The position numbers and the translations under genes were made by a program. Source: Microbacterium sp. ProA8 (GTDB lineage Bacteria > Actinomycetota > Actinomycetes > Actinomycetales > Microbacteriaceae). Taken from it: DNA of 64,000 bases. The stretch spans positions 3,534,001 through 3,598,000 of the forward strand of contig NZ_CP157000.1 in the NCBI RefSeq assembly GCF_039905635.1, read 5' to 3'. How positions within the stretch are numbered: position 1 is the stretch's first letter; the number at the start of each line of letters is the position of its first letter. This document shows positions 16,767 to 26,414 of this stretch, one piece after another. Below the pieces are notes generated by a model. It ran no database searches. It was not told the DNA's origin and was given only the letters and a program-made list of their open reading frames with translations.

Positions 16767-18374
16767 TCAAGTCAGAGCGGTGACGGCGGTGGCTTCAACG
16801 GCGAGGCCGGCACGGTAGCGGTCCAGGTAGGCGGCGAAGCCGGCGACGTCGCCGGGATCGGGCTCGGCGGTCGCGATCGCGGCGCCGGCGAAGACCCGGT
16901 CTTCGAGGTAGGCGGCGAGGCTCAGCTCGGCGGCGTGCGGGAGGTAGGCGGCGAGCACGGCGATGCCCCACGCGCCGCCCTCAGACGCCGTGTCGCCGAC
17001 CGACACCGGGGCGCCGAGCGCTCCGGCGAGGAAGCGCTGCGCGACACCGGCGGTGCGGAACATGCCGCCGTGGGCGAACATCCGGTCGAGGCCGACACCT
17101 TCGTCGTCGAGCACGCGCATGCCGAGGGCGAGCGTTCCGAAAACCCCGTAGAGCTGGGCGCGCATCGCGTTGGCGAGGGTGAAGCGGCTGTCGGGGGTGC
17201 GCACGAACAGCGGGCGGCCCTCGGTGAGACCGGCGATCGGCTCGCCGGCGAGGTGGTTGTAGGCCAGCAGCCCTCCGGCATCCGCGTCGCCCTCGAGCGC
17301 CTCGCGGAACAGGACCTCGTAGACCGCGTCGTCGCCGAGCGGCGTACCGGATGCCTCGGCGAAGCGCGCGAACATGCCGGCCCACGCCGCGAGCTCACTG
17401 GCGCCGTTGTTGCAGTGGACCATCGCCACGGCGTCGCCGGACGGGGTCGAGACGAGGTCGAGCTCGTGGTGCACGCGTTCGAGCGGCCGTTCGAGCACGA
17501 CCATCGCGAAGATGCTCGTACCCGCGCTGACGTTGCCGGTCCGCGGGGCGACCGCGTTGGTCGCGACCATGCCGGTGCCGGCGTCGCCTTCGGGAGCGCA
17601 GAACGGGATGCCGGGGCGCAGGGTTCCCGACGGGTCGAGCAGCGCGGCACCCTCGGCCGTCAGCGCGCCGGCGGGAGCACCGGCCACGAGCACGCGGGGC
17701 AGCAGCTCGGCGACGTGGGCGACGGGCAGCCTTCCGGCCGTCGGCCCCTGCGCCTGTCGGAGGGCGTCGTAGCGCGCGAGCATCCCGGCGTCGTAGTCGC
17801 TCGTGGCGGAGTCGATCGGGAACATGCCCGACGCGTCGCCGACACCGAGCACCCTCTCCCCCGTCAGGCGCTGGTGGACATAGCCGGCGAGGGTCGTGAC
17901 GAAGCGGATGTCGGGGACGTGCGGCTCAGCATCCAGCACCGCCTGATGCAGGTGGGCGATCGACCAGCGCAGCGGGATGTTCACGCCGAGCGCGTCGGTG
18001 AGCTCCGCCGCCGCGGGGCCGGTGTTCGTGTTGCGCCAGGTGCGGAACGGCACGAGCAGCGTGCCCGCCTCGTCGAAGGCGAGGTAGCCGTGCATCATCG
18101 CCGAGACGCCGATCGCGCCGAACGTCTCGGGCGCGGCGCCGTGGCGCTGCTGCGCGTCGGCGACGAGGTCGGCGTAGGCCGCCTGGAGCCCGGACCACAC
18201 CTCGTCCAACGAGTAGGTCCAGAGGCCTGCCTCGTACCGGTTCTCCCAGGCGTGCGAGCCCACGGCGAGCAGGTTCGCCGGGTCGTCGGCATCCACGAGG
18301 CACGCCTTGATGCGGGTGGAGCCCAGTTCGATGCCGAGCGCCGTGCGCCCGGCGCGGATCGCCCCGGCGCTCAT
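16767..18374 (-). CDS. araB: FGGY-family sugar kinase, probable L-ribulokinase
   Basis: The 535-residue protein has both FGGY domains: the N-terminal phosphate-binding loop [28 protein letters not shown], and in the C-terminal half [24 protein letters not shown] (ATP site) and [19 protein letters not shown]. Its place between araD and araA, with a 4-base overlap to araD, supports L-ribulose as substrate. The sequence is also close to actinobacterial kinases annotated only as FGGY or xylulokinase-like, so the substrate rests on context. Confidence 0.85.
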   Translation of the reverse strand: MSAGAIRAGRTALGIELGSTRIKACLVDADDPANLLAVGSHAWENRYEAGLWTYSLDEVWSGLQAAYADLVADAQQRHGAAPETFGAIGVSAMMHGYLAFDEAGTLLVPFRTWRNTNTGPAAAELTDALGVNIPLRWSIAHLHQAVLDAEPHVPDIRFVTTLAGYVHQRLTGERVLGVGDASGMFPIDSATSDYDAGMLARYDALRQAQGPTAGRLPVAHVAELLPRVLVAGAPAGALTAEGAALLDPSGTLRPGIPFCAPEGDAGTGMVATNAVAPRTGNVSAGTSIFAMVVLERPLERVHHELDLVSTPSGDAVAMVHCNNGASELAAWAGMFARFAEASGTPLGDDAVYEVLFREALEGDADAGGLLAYNHLAGEPIAGLTEGRPLFVRTPDSRFTLANAMRAQLYGVFGTLALGMRVLDDEGVGLDRMFAHGGMFRTAGVAQRFLAGALGAPVSVGDTASEGGAWGIAVLAAYLPHAAELSLAAYLEDRVFAGAAIATAEPDPGDVAGFAAYLDRYRAGLAVEATAVTALT

Positions 18375-19162
18375 CGGCCGCCCTCTTCCCCGCGCTCGGT
18401 GGACGCGTCAGCGCGCTCGTCGGCCGCGTCACGGCGCTCGTCGGACGACTGGCCGTAGACGTTCTGGTAGCGATCGAACAGGCGGTCGATCGCGTCCTGC
18501 GGGATGGGGATCAGCGGGCCGGCCTCCCGCGCGTAGTGCACGGTGCGGGCGACGTCTTCGACCATCACCGCGGCCTTCACCGCATCCTTCGCCGACGTGC
18601 CGATCGTGAACGGACCGTGGTTCTGCATCAGCACCGCGCGACTGCGGTGTCCGGTGAGGGTCTCGACTATGCCGCGGCCGATCGAGTCGTCGCCGATGAT
18701 GGCGAACGGGCCGATGGGGATGGGTCCGCCGAACTCGTCGGCCATGGCCGTGATGACGCAGGGGATCTCCTCGCCGCGCGCCGCCCAGGCCACAGCGAAC
18801 GTGGAGTGCGTGTGCACGACGCCGCCGACCTCCGGCATGTTCCGGTAGACGTAGGCGTGCGCCGCGGTGTCACTCGACGGGCTGCGCTCGCTGCCGGGCG
18901 TGCCGGGCACGACGTTGCCGTCGAGGTCGCACAGGATCATGTTCTCGGCAGCGAGGTCGTCGTACGAGACCCCGGACGGCTTGATGACGAACAGGTCGGC
19001 GCCGGGGACGCGCCCCGAGACGTTGCCGCCCGTCCAGACCACGAGGCCGTAGCGCACGAGCTCGCCGTGGAGCTTCGCGACATCGGCCCGGACGGCGGCG
19101 ATGGATGCCTCGACCTCGGGGGTGAACGCGGATGCCGGGGTCGCCGGATCGGGGCTTGTCAC
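18371..19162 (-). CDS. araD: L-ribulose-5-phosphate 4-epimerase
   Basis: This is a class II aldolase-fold protein with [33 protein letters not shown] (zinc His pair) and [20 protein letters not shown] with the third zinc His region. It epimerises L-ribulose 5-phosphate to D-xylulose 5-phosphate. The start is placed at GTG 19162 (263 aa) because GGAGG ends five bases before it; the ATG at 19174 overlaps that RBS. It is the first gene of the ara operon, and an operator palindrome lies 57-70 bases upstream. The C-terminus carries an extra Asp/Arg/Glu-rich tail of about 25 residues. Confidence 0.93.
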   Translation of the reverse strand: MTSPDPATPASAFTPEVEASIAAVRADVAKLHGELVRYGLVVWTGGNVSGRVPGADLFVIKPSGVSYDDLAAENMILCDLDGNVVPGTPGSERSPSSDTAAHAYVYRNMPEVGGVVHTHSTFAVAWAARGEEIPCVITAMADEFGGPIPIGPFAIIGDDSIGRGIVETLTGHRSRAVLMQNHGPFTIGTSAKDAVKAAVMVEDVARTVHYAREAGPLIPIPQDAIDRLFDRYQNVYGQSSDERRDAADERADASTERGEEGGR

Positions 19163-19218
19163 GGGGTCCTCCATCGGGTCTCGTGCTGACGCGGTTCATC
19201 GGCTCGCAGTGGGGATGA

Positions 19219-19232
19219 TGTTACCGGTAACA
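19219..19232. promoter_or_regulatory. LacI-type operator TGTTACCGGTAACA
   Basis: This perfect 14-bp palindrome lies upstream of araD. The central CG step and TGTTA/TAACA arms are typical LacI/GalR operators. Similar but imperfect sites lie before the YtfQ-like gene (32635-32683). Confidence 0.8.
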
Positions 19233-19390
19233 ATCCCTGCTGCCAACCCTGCCTGGAGCAGCCGCGTCAACGATTCAGGAACATCGGCGGATGTTCGCCG
19301 CGCGACCGCGGAATGTCGCGGGCTCCGGGCCTGGAGGATTCAGTTCTCCTGAATTCTCGACGCCGCCGGCGCGGGAGAGTTCGACGGTGG

Positions 19391-20389
19391 TCAACGAGGC
19401 GGGGCCGTTGAGGCGCGGACGACGAGCCGCGGCGCGGCAGGCCCCGGCGCCCCGGCGCCGAGCACCGCCGCGACAGCCCGGCGCGCCTCGCCCGCCAGGT
19501 CGAGCCCCACCGTGGTGAGCGCCGGGCGGTAGAACGCGGCATCCGGGTTGTCGTCGAAGCCCACGATGCTCACGTCGCCGGGCACGTCGACGCCCGCCTC
19601 GCGGAGTCCCGCGATGAGGCCCAGCGCCATCTGGTCGTTGGCCACCGCCACCGCCGTCGGACCTCCCGCGCGCACGGCCGCGGCGACCTCCGCAGCGAGA
19701 GCGGCGCCGGCCGCAGCGGTCCAGTCGCCGCTCCAGTGCGGCTCGCTCCCGAGCCTGGCGTCCTCGAGCGCGCGGCGCATCCCCGCTTCGCGCGAGCGCG
19801 CCTCGAGCCACTCCTCGGGTCCGGCGACCCGGCCGATGCGGCGATGCCCGAGGTCGACGAGGTGCGAGATGGCGAGAGCCGCGCCCGCCTCCTGCTGCTC
19901 GGCGCCGGGTCCGGTGTGCAGCGCGGCGATCGCGACCCCTGGGTGCGCGCCCGTCAGCGCCGTCAGCGTGGCCGCGTGCGGCGCGAGCACGATGAGCCCG
20001 TCGACGCCCTGGCCCAGCAGGCGATCGGCCGCATCGCGGACGGATGCCTCGTCCGAGGCGTCCGCGTACGCCGTCGCGATCCACCGGCCGGCGTCGCGCG
20101 CCGCCGCCTCGAGCGCGGCGATGCCGACCGCCGGTCCGTACAGCGTCGCGTCGGAGGCGATGACCCCGAGCGTGCGGGTGGTGCGGGTGCCGAGCGTGCG
20201 GGCGGCGTTGTTCACGCGGTAGCCGAGGTCGGCGATCGCCTGCAGCACGCGGTCGCGCGTCTCGGGTCGGATGTTCGGGTGCTCGTTGAGCACGCGCGAC
20301 ACCGTCTGCGTCGACACTCCTGCGGCACGCGCCACCTCGCGCACGCCCACGCGCACGGGATCGGCGGGAAGCGGCCGCGTGTCGTCCAT
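19391..20389 (-). CDS. LacI-family repressor of the arabinose genes
   Basis: The 332-residue protein has an N-terminal helix-turn-helix (VREVARAAGVSTQTVSRVLN) and hinge helix (NNAARTLGTR), then the periplasmic-binding-protein-like effector domain ending GVDVPGDVSIVGFDDNPDAA and FYRPALTTVGLDLAGEARRA. The start MDDTRPL at 20389 is chosen; TAGGGT lies seven bases upstream. It is 229 bases upstream of araD in the same direction and is probably the arabinose-responsive repressor that binds 19219-19232. The effector is inferred from context. Confidence 0.9.
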   Translation of the reverse strand: MDDTRPLPADPVRVGVREVARAAGVSTQTVSRVLNEHPNIRPETRDRVLQAIADLGYRVNNAARTLGTRTTRTLGVIASDATLYGPAVGIAALEAAARDAGRWIATAYADASDEASVRDAADRLLGQGVDGLIVLAPHAATLTALTGAHPGVAIAALHTGPGAEQQEAGAALAISHLVDLGHRRIGRVAGPEEWLEARSREAGMRRALEDARLGSEPHWSGDWTAAAGAALAAEVAAAVRAGGPTAVAVANDQMALGLIAGLREAGVDVPGDVSIVGFDDNPDAAFYRPALTTVGLDLAGEARRAVAAVLGAGAPGPAAPRLVVRASTAPPR

Positions 20390-20436
20390 GGCGCACACCC
20401 TATCCGCCACCCGGCGCCCGGCATCGCCGGAGGTGG

Positions 20437-20442
20437 CACGCT
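20437..20442 (+). promoter_or_regulatory. -10 box CACGCT, leaderless type
   Basis: CACGCT ends six bases before ATG 20449. The same hexamer and spacing occur before ATG 21441 (21429-21434), so both genes appear to have their own leaderless promoter. Confidence 0.45.
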
Positions 20443-20448
20443 GGAGGC

Positions 20449-21387
20449 ATGGGTGCAGACGCTCCGAAGACGCGACGACCGGCGCTGCGCGCCCGGTTGC
20501 TGACCGCTCTCGCCGGCGATCCCGACGGCACGCCGCCGTGGGTCCGGGCCCTGGCCGACGGCGACGACGCCGGGTACTTCGCAGACGGCGGCGCGGTGTG
20601 GACGGTGCACGCCGGCACGGGAACCTTCATCGCCGGCATCCGCGCCCTGCTCATCCAGGCTCTCCATCCGGGGGCGATGGCGGGCGTGCACGACTTCTCG
20701 CGCTACCGCGACGACCCGATCGGGCGCCTCACCGGCACGGTGCGCTGGATCATCTGCGTCACCTACGGATCGACCGCGCAGGCGGCGCGGGAGACCCAGC
20801 GCGTCGCGCGGCTGCACGAGCGGGTGCAGGGCTCGTACGAGTCCGTCGCGGGCCCGCGCGACTACTCGGCGGGCGACGCGGACCTCGTCGAGTGGGTGCA
20901 TCTCGCCTTCACCGAGGCGTTCCTCGGCGCGCACCAGCGGTGGGGCGGACCCATCCCCGGCGGCAGCGACGCGTATGTCCGCGAGTGGGCGCAGGCCGGT
21001 CGCCTGATGCGCCTCACGAATCCACCGCTGACCGAGGGCGAGCTGCACGCCCGCATGGACGGGTTCCTGGCACGCGGCGAGCTCCGCCGCGACGCCCGAG
21101 TGGACGACGTGGTGCGGTTCCTCCGCGCGGCGCCCTTCACCGGCGTCATGCGCATCGCCTACCGCGTGCTCTTCGCCGCGGCCGTCGCCAGTCTGCCGCG
21201 CCGGTACCGGCAGCTGCTCGGCCTGCGCCGGTCTCCCCTGCCCGTGGTGACCCTCACCCGCATCGTGCTGGCGGTGTCGGCGAAGGCACTCGAAGAGGGC
21301 CCGCGCGCGCAGGATTTCGCCCGGCAGCGGCTCCGCCGGCTCAGCGGCGCGCGGCCTGCGGCGCCGGATGCCGCGACCGCCCGCTGA
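20449..21387 (+). CDS. MpaB/DUF2236-family oxygenase-like protein
   Basis: This 312-residue protein belongs to the DUF2236/MpaB group, which includes latex-clearing haem proteins. Typical motifs are LLIQALHPGAMAGVHDFSRY (His near residue 73), RLTGTVRWI, VHLAFTEAFLGAHQRWG and the Arg-rich RYRQLLGL. Members bind b-type haem and some cleave lipids or rubber; most actinobacterial copies are uncharacterised. There is no signal peptide. It is divergent from the LacI gene and has its own leaderless-type promoter. Confidence 0.85.
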   Translation: MGADAPKTRRPALRARLLTALAGDPDGTPPWVRALADGDDAGYFADGGAVWTVHAGTGTFIAGIRALLIQALHPGAMAGVHDFSRYRDDPIGRLTGTVRWIICVTYGSTAQAARETQRVARLHERVQGSYESVAGPRDYSAGDADLVEWVHLAFTEAFLGAHQRWGGPIPGGSDAYVREWAQAGRLMRLTNPPLTEGELHARMDGFLARGELRRDARVDDVVRFLRAAPFTGVMRIAYRVLFAAAVASLPRRYRQLLGLRRSPLPVVTLTRIVLAVSAKALEEGPRAQDFARQRLRRLSGARPAAPDAATAR

Positions 21388-21440
21388 CCTCATCCCCGCC
21401 CGAGGGCCCCGACGCGCTGTGTGCATGGCACGCTGGAATC

Positions 21441-22292
21441 ATGCGCATCGCCCTCACCGGCTCGTCCGGAAAGCTCGGCACCGTCGTCGCCCGCGAACTG
21501 CGTGCGGCCGGCCATGACGTCATCGGCCTCGACGTGGTCGGAACCCGCGGTCCTGGCTTCGTCCAGGTCGATCTCACCGACTACGGCCAGGTGATCGACG
21601 CCCTCACCGCAGTCAACGATCGCCACGAAGGGGTCGACGGGGTCGTGCATCTCGGGGCGATCCCCGCCCCCGGCATCCGCTCCGATGTCGCGACCTTCCA
21701 CAACAACATGACCGCGACGTTCAATGTGTTCTGGGCGGCGGTGAGGCTCGGCATCCATCGCCTCGTGTACGCCTCGAGCGAGACCGTGCTGGGTCTGCCG
21801 TTCGACGTCGCGCCGCCGTACATCCCGGTCGACGAGGAGTACCCGCCGCGGCCCGAGTCGGTGTACTCGCTCGTGAAGACGCTCGAGGAGCGGATGGCGG
21901 TCGAGCTCGTGCGGTGGCACCCCGAGCTGTCGATCACGGGCCTGCGGTTCTCGAACGTGATGGTTCCGGAGGACTACGCCGCGTTCCCGTCGTACGACGC
22001 CGACGCAATGACCCGCAAGTGGAACCTGTGGGGCTACATCGACGCCCGGGACGGCGCGCAGGCCGTGCAGCGCGCGCTCGAGGTCGCGCCGCCCGGCTTC
22101 GAGACGTACATCATCGCCGCGGCCGACACCGTGATGTCGCGCCCCAACGCCGAACTCGTCGCCGAGGTCTTCCCCGGCGTCGAGACCCGCGAGTTCGGCG
22201 AGCACGACACCCTGCTCTCCATCGACAAGGCCCGGCGCGTGCTCGGGTACGCCCCGCAGCATTCGTGGCGGGATCACGTCACGGGGTCATGA
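21441..22292 (+). CDS. NAD(P)-dependent epimerase/dehydratase family protein
   Basis: The 283-residue extended SDR has IALTGSSGKLGTVV (GxxGxxG) at 3-16, VIGLDVVG (Asp after strand 2, favouring NAD), VVHLGAIPAPG, SSE in VYASSETVLG and catalytic YSLVK. It resembles actinobacterial uronate dehydrogenase/epimerase-like proteins; the substrate is probably a nucleotide sugar or sugar acid. The stop overlaps the DUF1992 gene by 4 bases. CACGCT six bases before ATG 21441 suggests a leaderless start. Confidence 0.88.
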   Translation: MRIALTGSSGKLGTVVARELRAAGHDVIGLDVVGTRGPGFVQVDLTDYGQVIDALTAVNDRHEGVDGVVHLGAIPAPGIRSDVATFHNNMTATFNVFWAAVRLGIHRLVYASSETVLGLPFDVAPPYIPVDEEYPPRPESVYSLVKTLEERMAVELVRWHPELSITGLRFSNVMVPEDYAAFPSYDADAMTRKWNLWGYIDARDGAQAVQRALEVAPPGFETYIIAAADTVMSRPNAELVAEVFPGVETREFGEHDTLLSIDKARRVLGYAPQHSWRDHVTGS

Positions 22293-22879
22293 GCGAGGGG
22301 CCGCGCGAAGCCGCCGAACGCTACCGCTTCGAGAAGTGGCAGCGTGAGCAGGGCTTGTCATCGGACGAAGAGGATGCCGCAGACGCGGCCGCGCCGCCGG
22401 CACGGGGCTTCTCGGCGGCCGAGCGGGCGGCAGTCGTCGAGAACGCGATCCAGCAGGCGATCCGCCGAGGCGAGTTCGATGATCTGCCCGGCGCCGGCAA
22501 GCCCATCCCCGGCCTCGGCGAAAGCCACGATCCGGACTGGTGGATCCGCCGCAAGATCGAGAGCGAGCAGCTCACCGGCCTCGGTCCGCCGGCGCTCCGG
22601 CTCCGCGTCGAGAACGCCGAGCTCGACGCGCGCCTCGATGCGCTGAGCAGCGAGGCCGACGTGCGCGACGCGCTCGAGGACTTCAACCGCCGCGTCGTCG
22701 AGGCCCGGCGGCAGCTGCAGGGCGGGCCGCCGGTCGTGACCCCGACGCGTGACGTCGACGCCGAGATTGCGGCATGGCGCGAGCGCCGCACCGCGCGGAT
22801 CACGGCGCAGGCGCAGGCGAAGACGGATGCCGCAGCCCGCCGCCGCAGCCCGTGGTGGCGTCGCCGCGGGCGCGAGTAG
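22289..22879 (+). CDS. DUF1992 (DnaJ-C28-like) protein
   Basis: This 196-residue helical protein contains the DUF1992 core at about 45-115: AAVVENAIQQAIRRGEFDDL, PGAGKPIPGLGESHDPDWWI and the following RRKIESEQL. The family occurs in bacteria and in eukaryotic DNAJC28. Its role is unknown. The C-terminus is Arg/Ala-rich. The ATG overlaps the epimerase stop (ATGA), so the two are translationally coupled. Confidence 0.88.
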   Translation: MSEGPREAAERYRFEKWQREQGLSSDEEDAADAAAPPARGFSAAERAAVVENAIQQAIRRGEFDDLPGAGKPIPGLGESHDPDWWIRRKIESEQLTGLGPPALRLRVENAELDARLDALSSEADVRDALEDFNRRVVEARRQLQGGPPVVTPTRDVDAEIAAWRERRTARITAQAQAKTDAAARRRSPWWRRRGRE

Positions 22880-22925
22880 CCGCTCGCCGCGTCAGTGACG
22901 CGGGGCCATGCAGCCCGCCGCCGCG

Positions 22926-23951
22926 TCAGCGGCGCGGGATCGTCGAGCCGCGGATGATCAGGCGCACCGGAAGGTGGTGGGTGCCCTCGCCGATGTCCAC
23001 GCCGTCGATCGCGTCGAACACCCGTTGCGCCGCCTGGCGTCCCAGCTGCTGGAGGTTCGCGTCGATGCTCGTCAGCTCGGGGCGCGAGTTGGTCGCCAGC
23101 ACCTCCCAGTTGTCGTAGCCGATGACGGCGAGATCCTCCGGCACGCGACGGCCGAGGTCCCGCGCGGTGTCGAGCGCGCCGCGCGCGAGCTGGTCGGAGC
23201 CGCAGAAGATGGCGTCGACATTGGGATGCCGTTCCAGCAGCATGGCCGCGGCATCCCTCCCCCAATGCTCGGTCCACTCGGAGAACATCGGCTCTCCTAC
23301 GAGCTCGAGGCCGGCCGCGTCGAGCGCTGCCCGCGCTCCCGCGATGCGATCCTGTGCGGCGGCGTAGGCGGGGTCGCCGGTGATGTGGGCGATGCGGGTG
23401 CGGCCGCACGCGATGAGGTGCTCGACGGCCAGCCTGCCGCCCGCGTAGTTGTCGGGGGTGAGCGAGAGGTCGCGCGGGTCGTCGGACGGCGCGTACGCAT
23501 ACACGACCGGCACCGGGATCTCCTGACCCAGCGACGGGCGGGGGTCGGTCTGCCGGCCGACGACGATGATGCCGTCGACACGCCGGCTCAGCAGCGCCTT
23601 GAGGTGGTGCTGCTCGCGGATGGCGTCGCCGCGCGCGTCGCAGAGGAACACGTTGACCTTTCCGGCACCGAAGGCGTCCTCGGCGCCCATCAGGATCGGA
23701 ATCATGAAGCGGCCCTCGAGGTCGCTCGTCAGCAGCCCCACGGTGCCGGTGCGCCCGGCAAGGAGGCCCCGCGCCATGGCATTGGGGGTGAACGACAGCT
23801 CTTCGGCGGCATCCATCACCCTCCGTCGAGTGGCGGGAGCGACGTCCTCCCGGCCGTTGAGCGCCTTCGACGCTGTCGCGATCGACACTCCCGCGCGCCT
23901 CGCGACATCACTCAGCGTCGCGCTGCGTGCCCCGGACTCGTTCGCGGCCAT
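22926..23951 (-). CDS. LacI-family repressor of the GH127/ABC operon
   Basis: The 341-residue protein has TLSDVARRAGVSIATASKALNG (helix-turn-helix), hinge FTPNAMARGLLAG, and an effector domain with RRVDGIIVVG, TPDNYAGGRLAVEHL, FCGSDQLARGAL and RRVPEDLAVIGYDNWEVLAT. The ATG at 23951 follows GAGGAGG. It is divergent from the ABC importer/GH127 operon at 24114, with operators between. It presumably responds to an arabinose-containing oligosaccharide or its hydrolysis product. Confidence 0.93.
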   Translation of the reverse strand: MAANESGARSATLSDVARRAGVSIATASKALNGREDVAPATRRRVMDAAEELSFTPNAMARGLLAGRTGTVGLLTSDLEGRFMIPILMGAEDAFGAGKVNVFLCDARGDAIREQHHLKALLSRRVDGIIVVGRQTDPRPSLGQEIPVPVVYAYAPSDDPRDLSLTPDNYAGGRLAVEHLIACGRTRIAHITGDPAYAAAQDRIAGARAALDAAGLELVGEPMFSEWTEHWGRDAAAMLLERHPNVDAIFCGSDQLARGALDTARDLGRRVPEDLAVIGYDNWEVLATNSRPELTSIDANLQQLGRQAAQRVFDAIDGVDIGEGTHHLPVRLIIRGSTIPRR

Positions 23952-23966
23952 CACCCCTCCTCGTTG

Positions 23967-24048
23967 CGGAAACGTTATCGAAGTAGCGTCTTGACCGCTC
24001 GTCAACTCACACGATACCGTGCCGAAAGCGGTTTCGATGATTTCGAAA
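23967..24048. promoter_or_regulatory. LacI-type operators between repressor and ABC operon
   Basis: CGAAAGCGGTTTCG (24023-24036) has CGAAA/TTTCG arms around a CG-containing centre, and TTTCGAAA (24041-24048) follows at once. A weaker site, CGGAAACGTTATCG (23967-23980), lies near the repressor start. The layout fits repression of both divergent promoters. Confidence 0.65.
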
Positions 24049-24113
24049 CCCATCACGGCAGCGGCACGGCGATCCCGCACGCGCACGCTCGAAGACGAGC
24101 CAAGGAGACTGCA

Positions 24114-25412
24114 ATGACCAACACCCGACGTCGCGCCGCCGGCTGGCGCGCGGCGACCGCACTCCTCCTGTCAGGCGCCCTCATGGGCCTCGCCGGCTGC
24201 GCCGGCGGTGGCGCGGCGACGCCTGCGGAGGACATCCCGGCCGAGGGGACGGACGACGGGACGACCCTCACGCTCTGGACCCGCGCACCCCTCGAGAAGC
24301 AGGCGAACCTGCTTGTCGACGCCTACAACGCCTCGCACGAGAACCAGGTGGAGCTGACCGTCGTGCCCAACGACGACTACGTGGCGAAGGTCGGCGCCGC
24401 TGCCGGCTCAGGCGGGCTGCCCGACCTGTTCGCCGCCGACATCGTCTACGTCCCGAACTGGGTGGAGCAGGGCCTGTTCCAGGACATCAGCGCCCAGGTC
24501 GACGGCCTCGACGAGAAGGACCAGATCAACCAGGGCCACCTCTCGGCCGGGACGGACACCGACGGCAAGGAGCACGTCCTGCCCTTCGTGCTCGACCTGT
24601 CGATGCTGTTCTGGAACAAGGAGCTGTTCGAAGAGGCCGGACTCGACCCCGAGAAGGCGCCCGCCACCATGGCGGAGTACGCCGACGCGGCCAAGAAGAT
24701 CCAGGCACTCGGCAAGGACGGCGTGTACGGCACCGCGACCGGCCTGAACTGCGGCGGATGCCTCGTCTTCACGTGGTTCCCCGGCATCTGGGCGTCCGGT
24801 GAAGAGGTGCTGAGCGACGACGGACACGAGTCGCTGCTGGCGAACGACGCCGCCAAGGAGGTCTACGACACCTGGCGGGATCTGTGGGAGTCGGGCGCCG
24901 TGCTTCCCAGCTCGCAGGACGAGGCGGGCCCCACCTGGACCGCAGGCTTCACCGAGGGCAACGTCGGCCTGATGTTCTACCCCGCGACGCTGCTGTCGTC
25001 GACCCCGTTCGACGCGGGCGTTGCCGGCATCCCGGGTGTCGACGGCGGCGCCTCGACCTTCGTCGGCGGGGACGGCATCGGCATCTCCAAGGACTCGGAG
25101 AAGGCCGCGCAGGCGTGGAACTTCCTCACCTGGCTGATGTCGGAGGATGCGCAGGTCGAGGTTCTAGCGAAGAACAACGACGTCGTCTCGCGCGCGGACC
25201 TCGCCGACAACGAGTACGCCGCGAAGGACCCTCGGCTCGTCACGATCAACGAGGTGGCCGCGCAGGGCGACACGCCCGTCGCGCTGAACTTCCAGCAAGC
25301 GTTCAACGCACCCGGCAGCCCCTGGCTGGAGCTCGTGCGCAACGCCGTGCTCGAAGGCACCGACACGGTCGACGCCGACAACGACGCCATCACCGAGATC
25401 CTCGCGCAGTGA
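24114..25412 (+). CDS. sugar ABC transporter substrate-binding lipoprotein
   Basis: The 432-residue protein has a twin-Arg-like basic start and a lipoprotein signal with lipobox LAGC, Cys29. It is a family 1 extracellular solute-binding protein (DDGTTLTLWTRAPLEKQANL, VEQGLFQDISAQ, FWNKELFEEAGLDP, NFLTWLMSEDAQ), as used by CUT1 oligosaccharide importers. It probably binds arabino-oligosaccharides, because the operon ends in a GH127 enzyme. AAGGAGA precedes the ATG. No ATPase is encoded in the operon, so a shared MsiK-type ATPase elsewhere would be needed. Confidence 0.92.
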   Translation: MTNTRRRAAGWRAATALLLSGALMGLAGCAGGGAATPAEDIPAEGTDDGTTLTLWTRAPLEKQANLLVDAYNASHENQVELTVVPNDDYVAKVGAAAGSGGLPDLFAADIVYVPNWVEQGLFQDISAQVDGLDEKDQINQGHLSAGTDTDGKEHVLPFVLDLSMLFWNKELFEEAGLDPEKAPATMAEYADAAKKIQALGKDGVYGTATGLNCGGCLVFTWFPGIWASGEEVLSDDGHESLLANDAAKEVYDTWRDLWESGAVLPSSQDEAGPTWTAGFTEGNVGLMFYPATLLSSTPFDAGVAGIPGVDGGASTFVGGDGIGISKDSEKAAQAWNFLTWLMSEDAQVEVLAKNNDVVSRADLADNEYAAKDPRLVTINEVAAQGDTPVALNFQQAFNAPGSPWLELVRNAVLEGTDTVDADNDAITEILAQ

Positions 25413-25470
25413 ACCGCGGCGGTGGCCCGGGCGACCGGGCCACCGCCCCCATCCCCGGAGAACGAACGCC

Positions 25471-26403
25471 ATGTCCGCCGAGACGCTGAGTCCGCCGACG
25501 AGTCCGCCGACCGCCCCCTCCCCGCCGCACCGCGCTTCGCGCGCCCGGCGCGAGGCGCTGCGCGGGTGGCTCTACGCATCCCCGACGACCCTGTTCGTGG
25601 TGTTCGTCTTCCTGCTGCCACTGCTGCTGGTGCTGCACATGTCGGCGTCGGACTGGCCGCTGCTCTCGGGCAACCAGGGCTGGAACCTTCCCGAGAACTA
25701 CGTCGACGCCGTCGACCACCGCCTGTTCTGGGACGCCATCTGGTTCACCCTGAAGTACACGGTCATCACGACGATCCTGCTCATCGGCCTGGGGCTCGGG
25801 CTTGCACTGCTGGTGCAGGAGTCCACCCGGTGGAAGTCGCTGCTGCGCACCTCGTTCCTCGTGCCGAGCGCACTGGGTCTCGCCTCGGCATCCCTCCTCT
25901 TCTACGTGCTCTACTCCCCGTACGCGGGGCCGTTCGCCGACCTCATGCAGTCGTGGGGCTTCACGTTCCTCGGCACACCCGAGGGGGCGCTCTGGTCGAC
26001 CGTGTTCCTCATCGTGTGGCGGTACGCCGGCTTCTACATGCTGCTCATGCTGGTGGGCCTGCAGGCGATCCCCGACGACGTCTACGAGGCGGCGCGCATC
26101 GACGGCGCCTCGGCGTGGCAGACCTTCCGCGGCATCACGCTTCCGCTGCTGCGTCCGACGTTCGCACTCACCATCGTGCTGTGCGTCACCGGCTCGCTCC
26201 TGGCGTTCGAGCAGTTCTACATCCTGACCAAGGGCGGACCCGACAACAGCACCATGACGATCGTGCAGCTGATCTACAACGTCGCCTTCCAGGGCCAGAA
26301 CGATCTCGGCATCGCCGCGGCGCTGTCGGTGATCGTGCTGCTGGCTCTCATCGTCATCAACATCTTCCAGCTGCGCGCGTTCCGCCGCACCGACGAGGAC
26401 TGA
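25471..26403 (+). CDS. CUT1 sugar ABC permease (MalF/UgpA type)
   Basis: The 310-residue permease has six membrane segments (about 30-52, 90-112, 125-148, 172-193, 220-240, 280-300). The EAA loop YEAARIDGASAWQTFRGITL-P contacts the ATPase. It forms the channel with the next gene product for the binding protein encoded upstream. It follows the binding-protein gene by 58 bases with GGAGAA before the ATG. Confidence 0.93.
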   Translation: MSAETLSPPTSPPTAPSPPHRASRARREALRGWLYASPTTLFVVFVFLLPLLLVLHMSASDWPLLSGNQGWNLPENYVDAVDHRLFWDAIWFTLKYTVITTILLIGLGLGLALLVQESTRWKSLLRTSFLVPSALGLASASLLFYVLYSPYAGPFADLMQSWGFTFLGTPEGALWSTVFLIVWRYAGFYMLLMLVGLQAIPDDVYEAARIDGASAWQTFRGITLPLLRPTFALTIVLCVTGSLLAFEQFYILTKGGPDNSTMTIVQLIYNVAFQGQNDLGIAAALSVIVLLALIVINIFQLRAFRRTDED

Positions 26404-26414
26404 GGAAGCCCGCC

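Noticed and set aside
19279..19296. GAACATCGGCGGATGTTC as a LexA box
   Set aside because: Spacing is GAAC-N10-GTTC and not N4, and the neighbouring gene is not a DNA-repair gene; it may be only a hairpin after the LacI gene.
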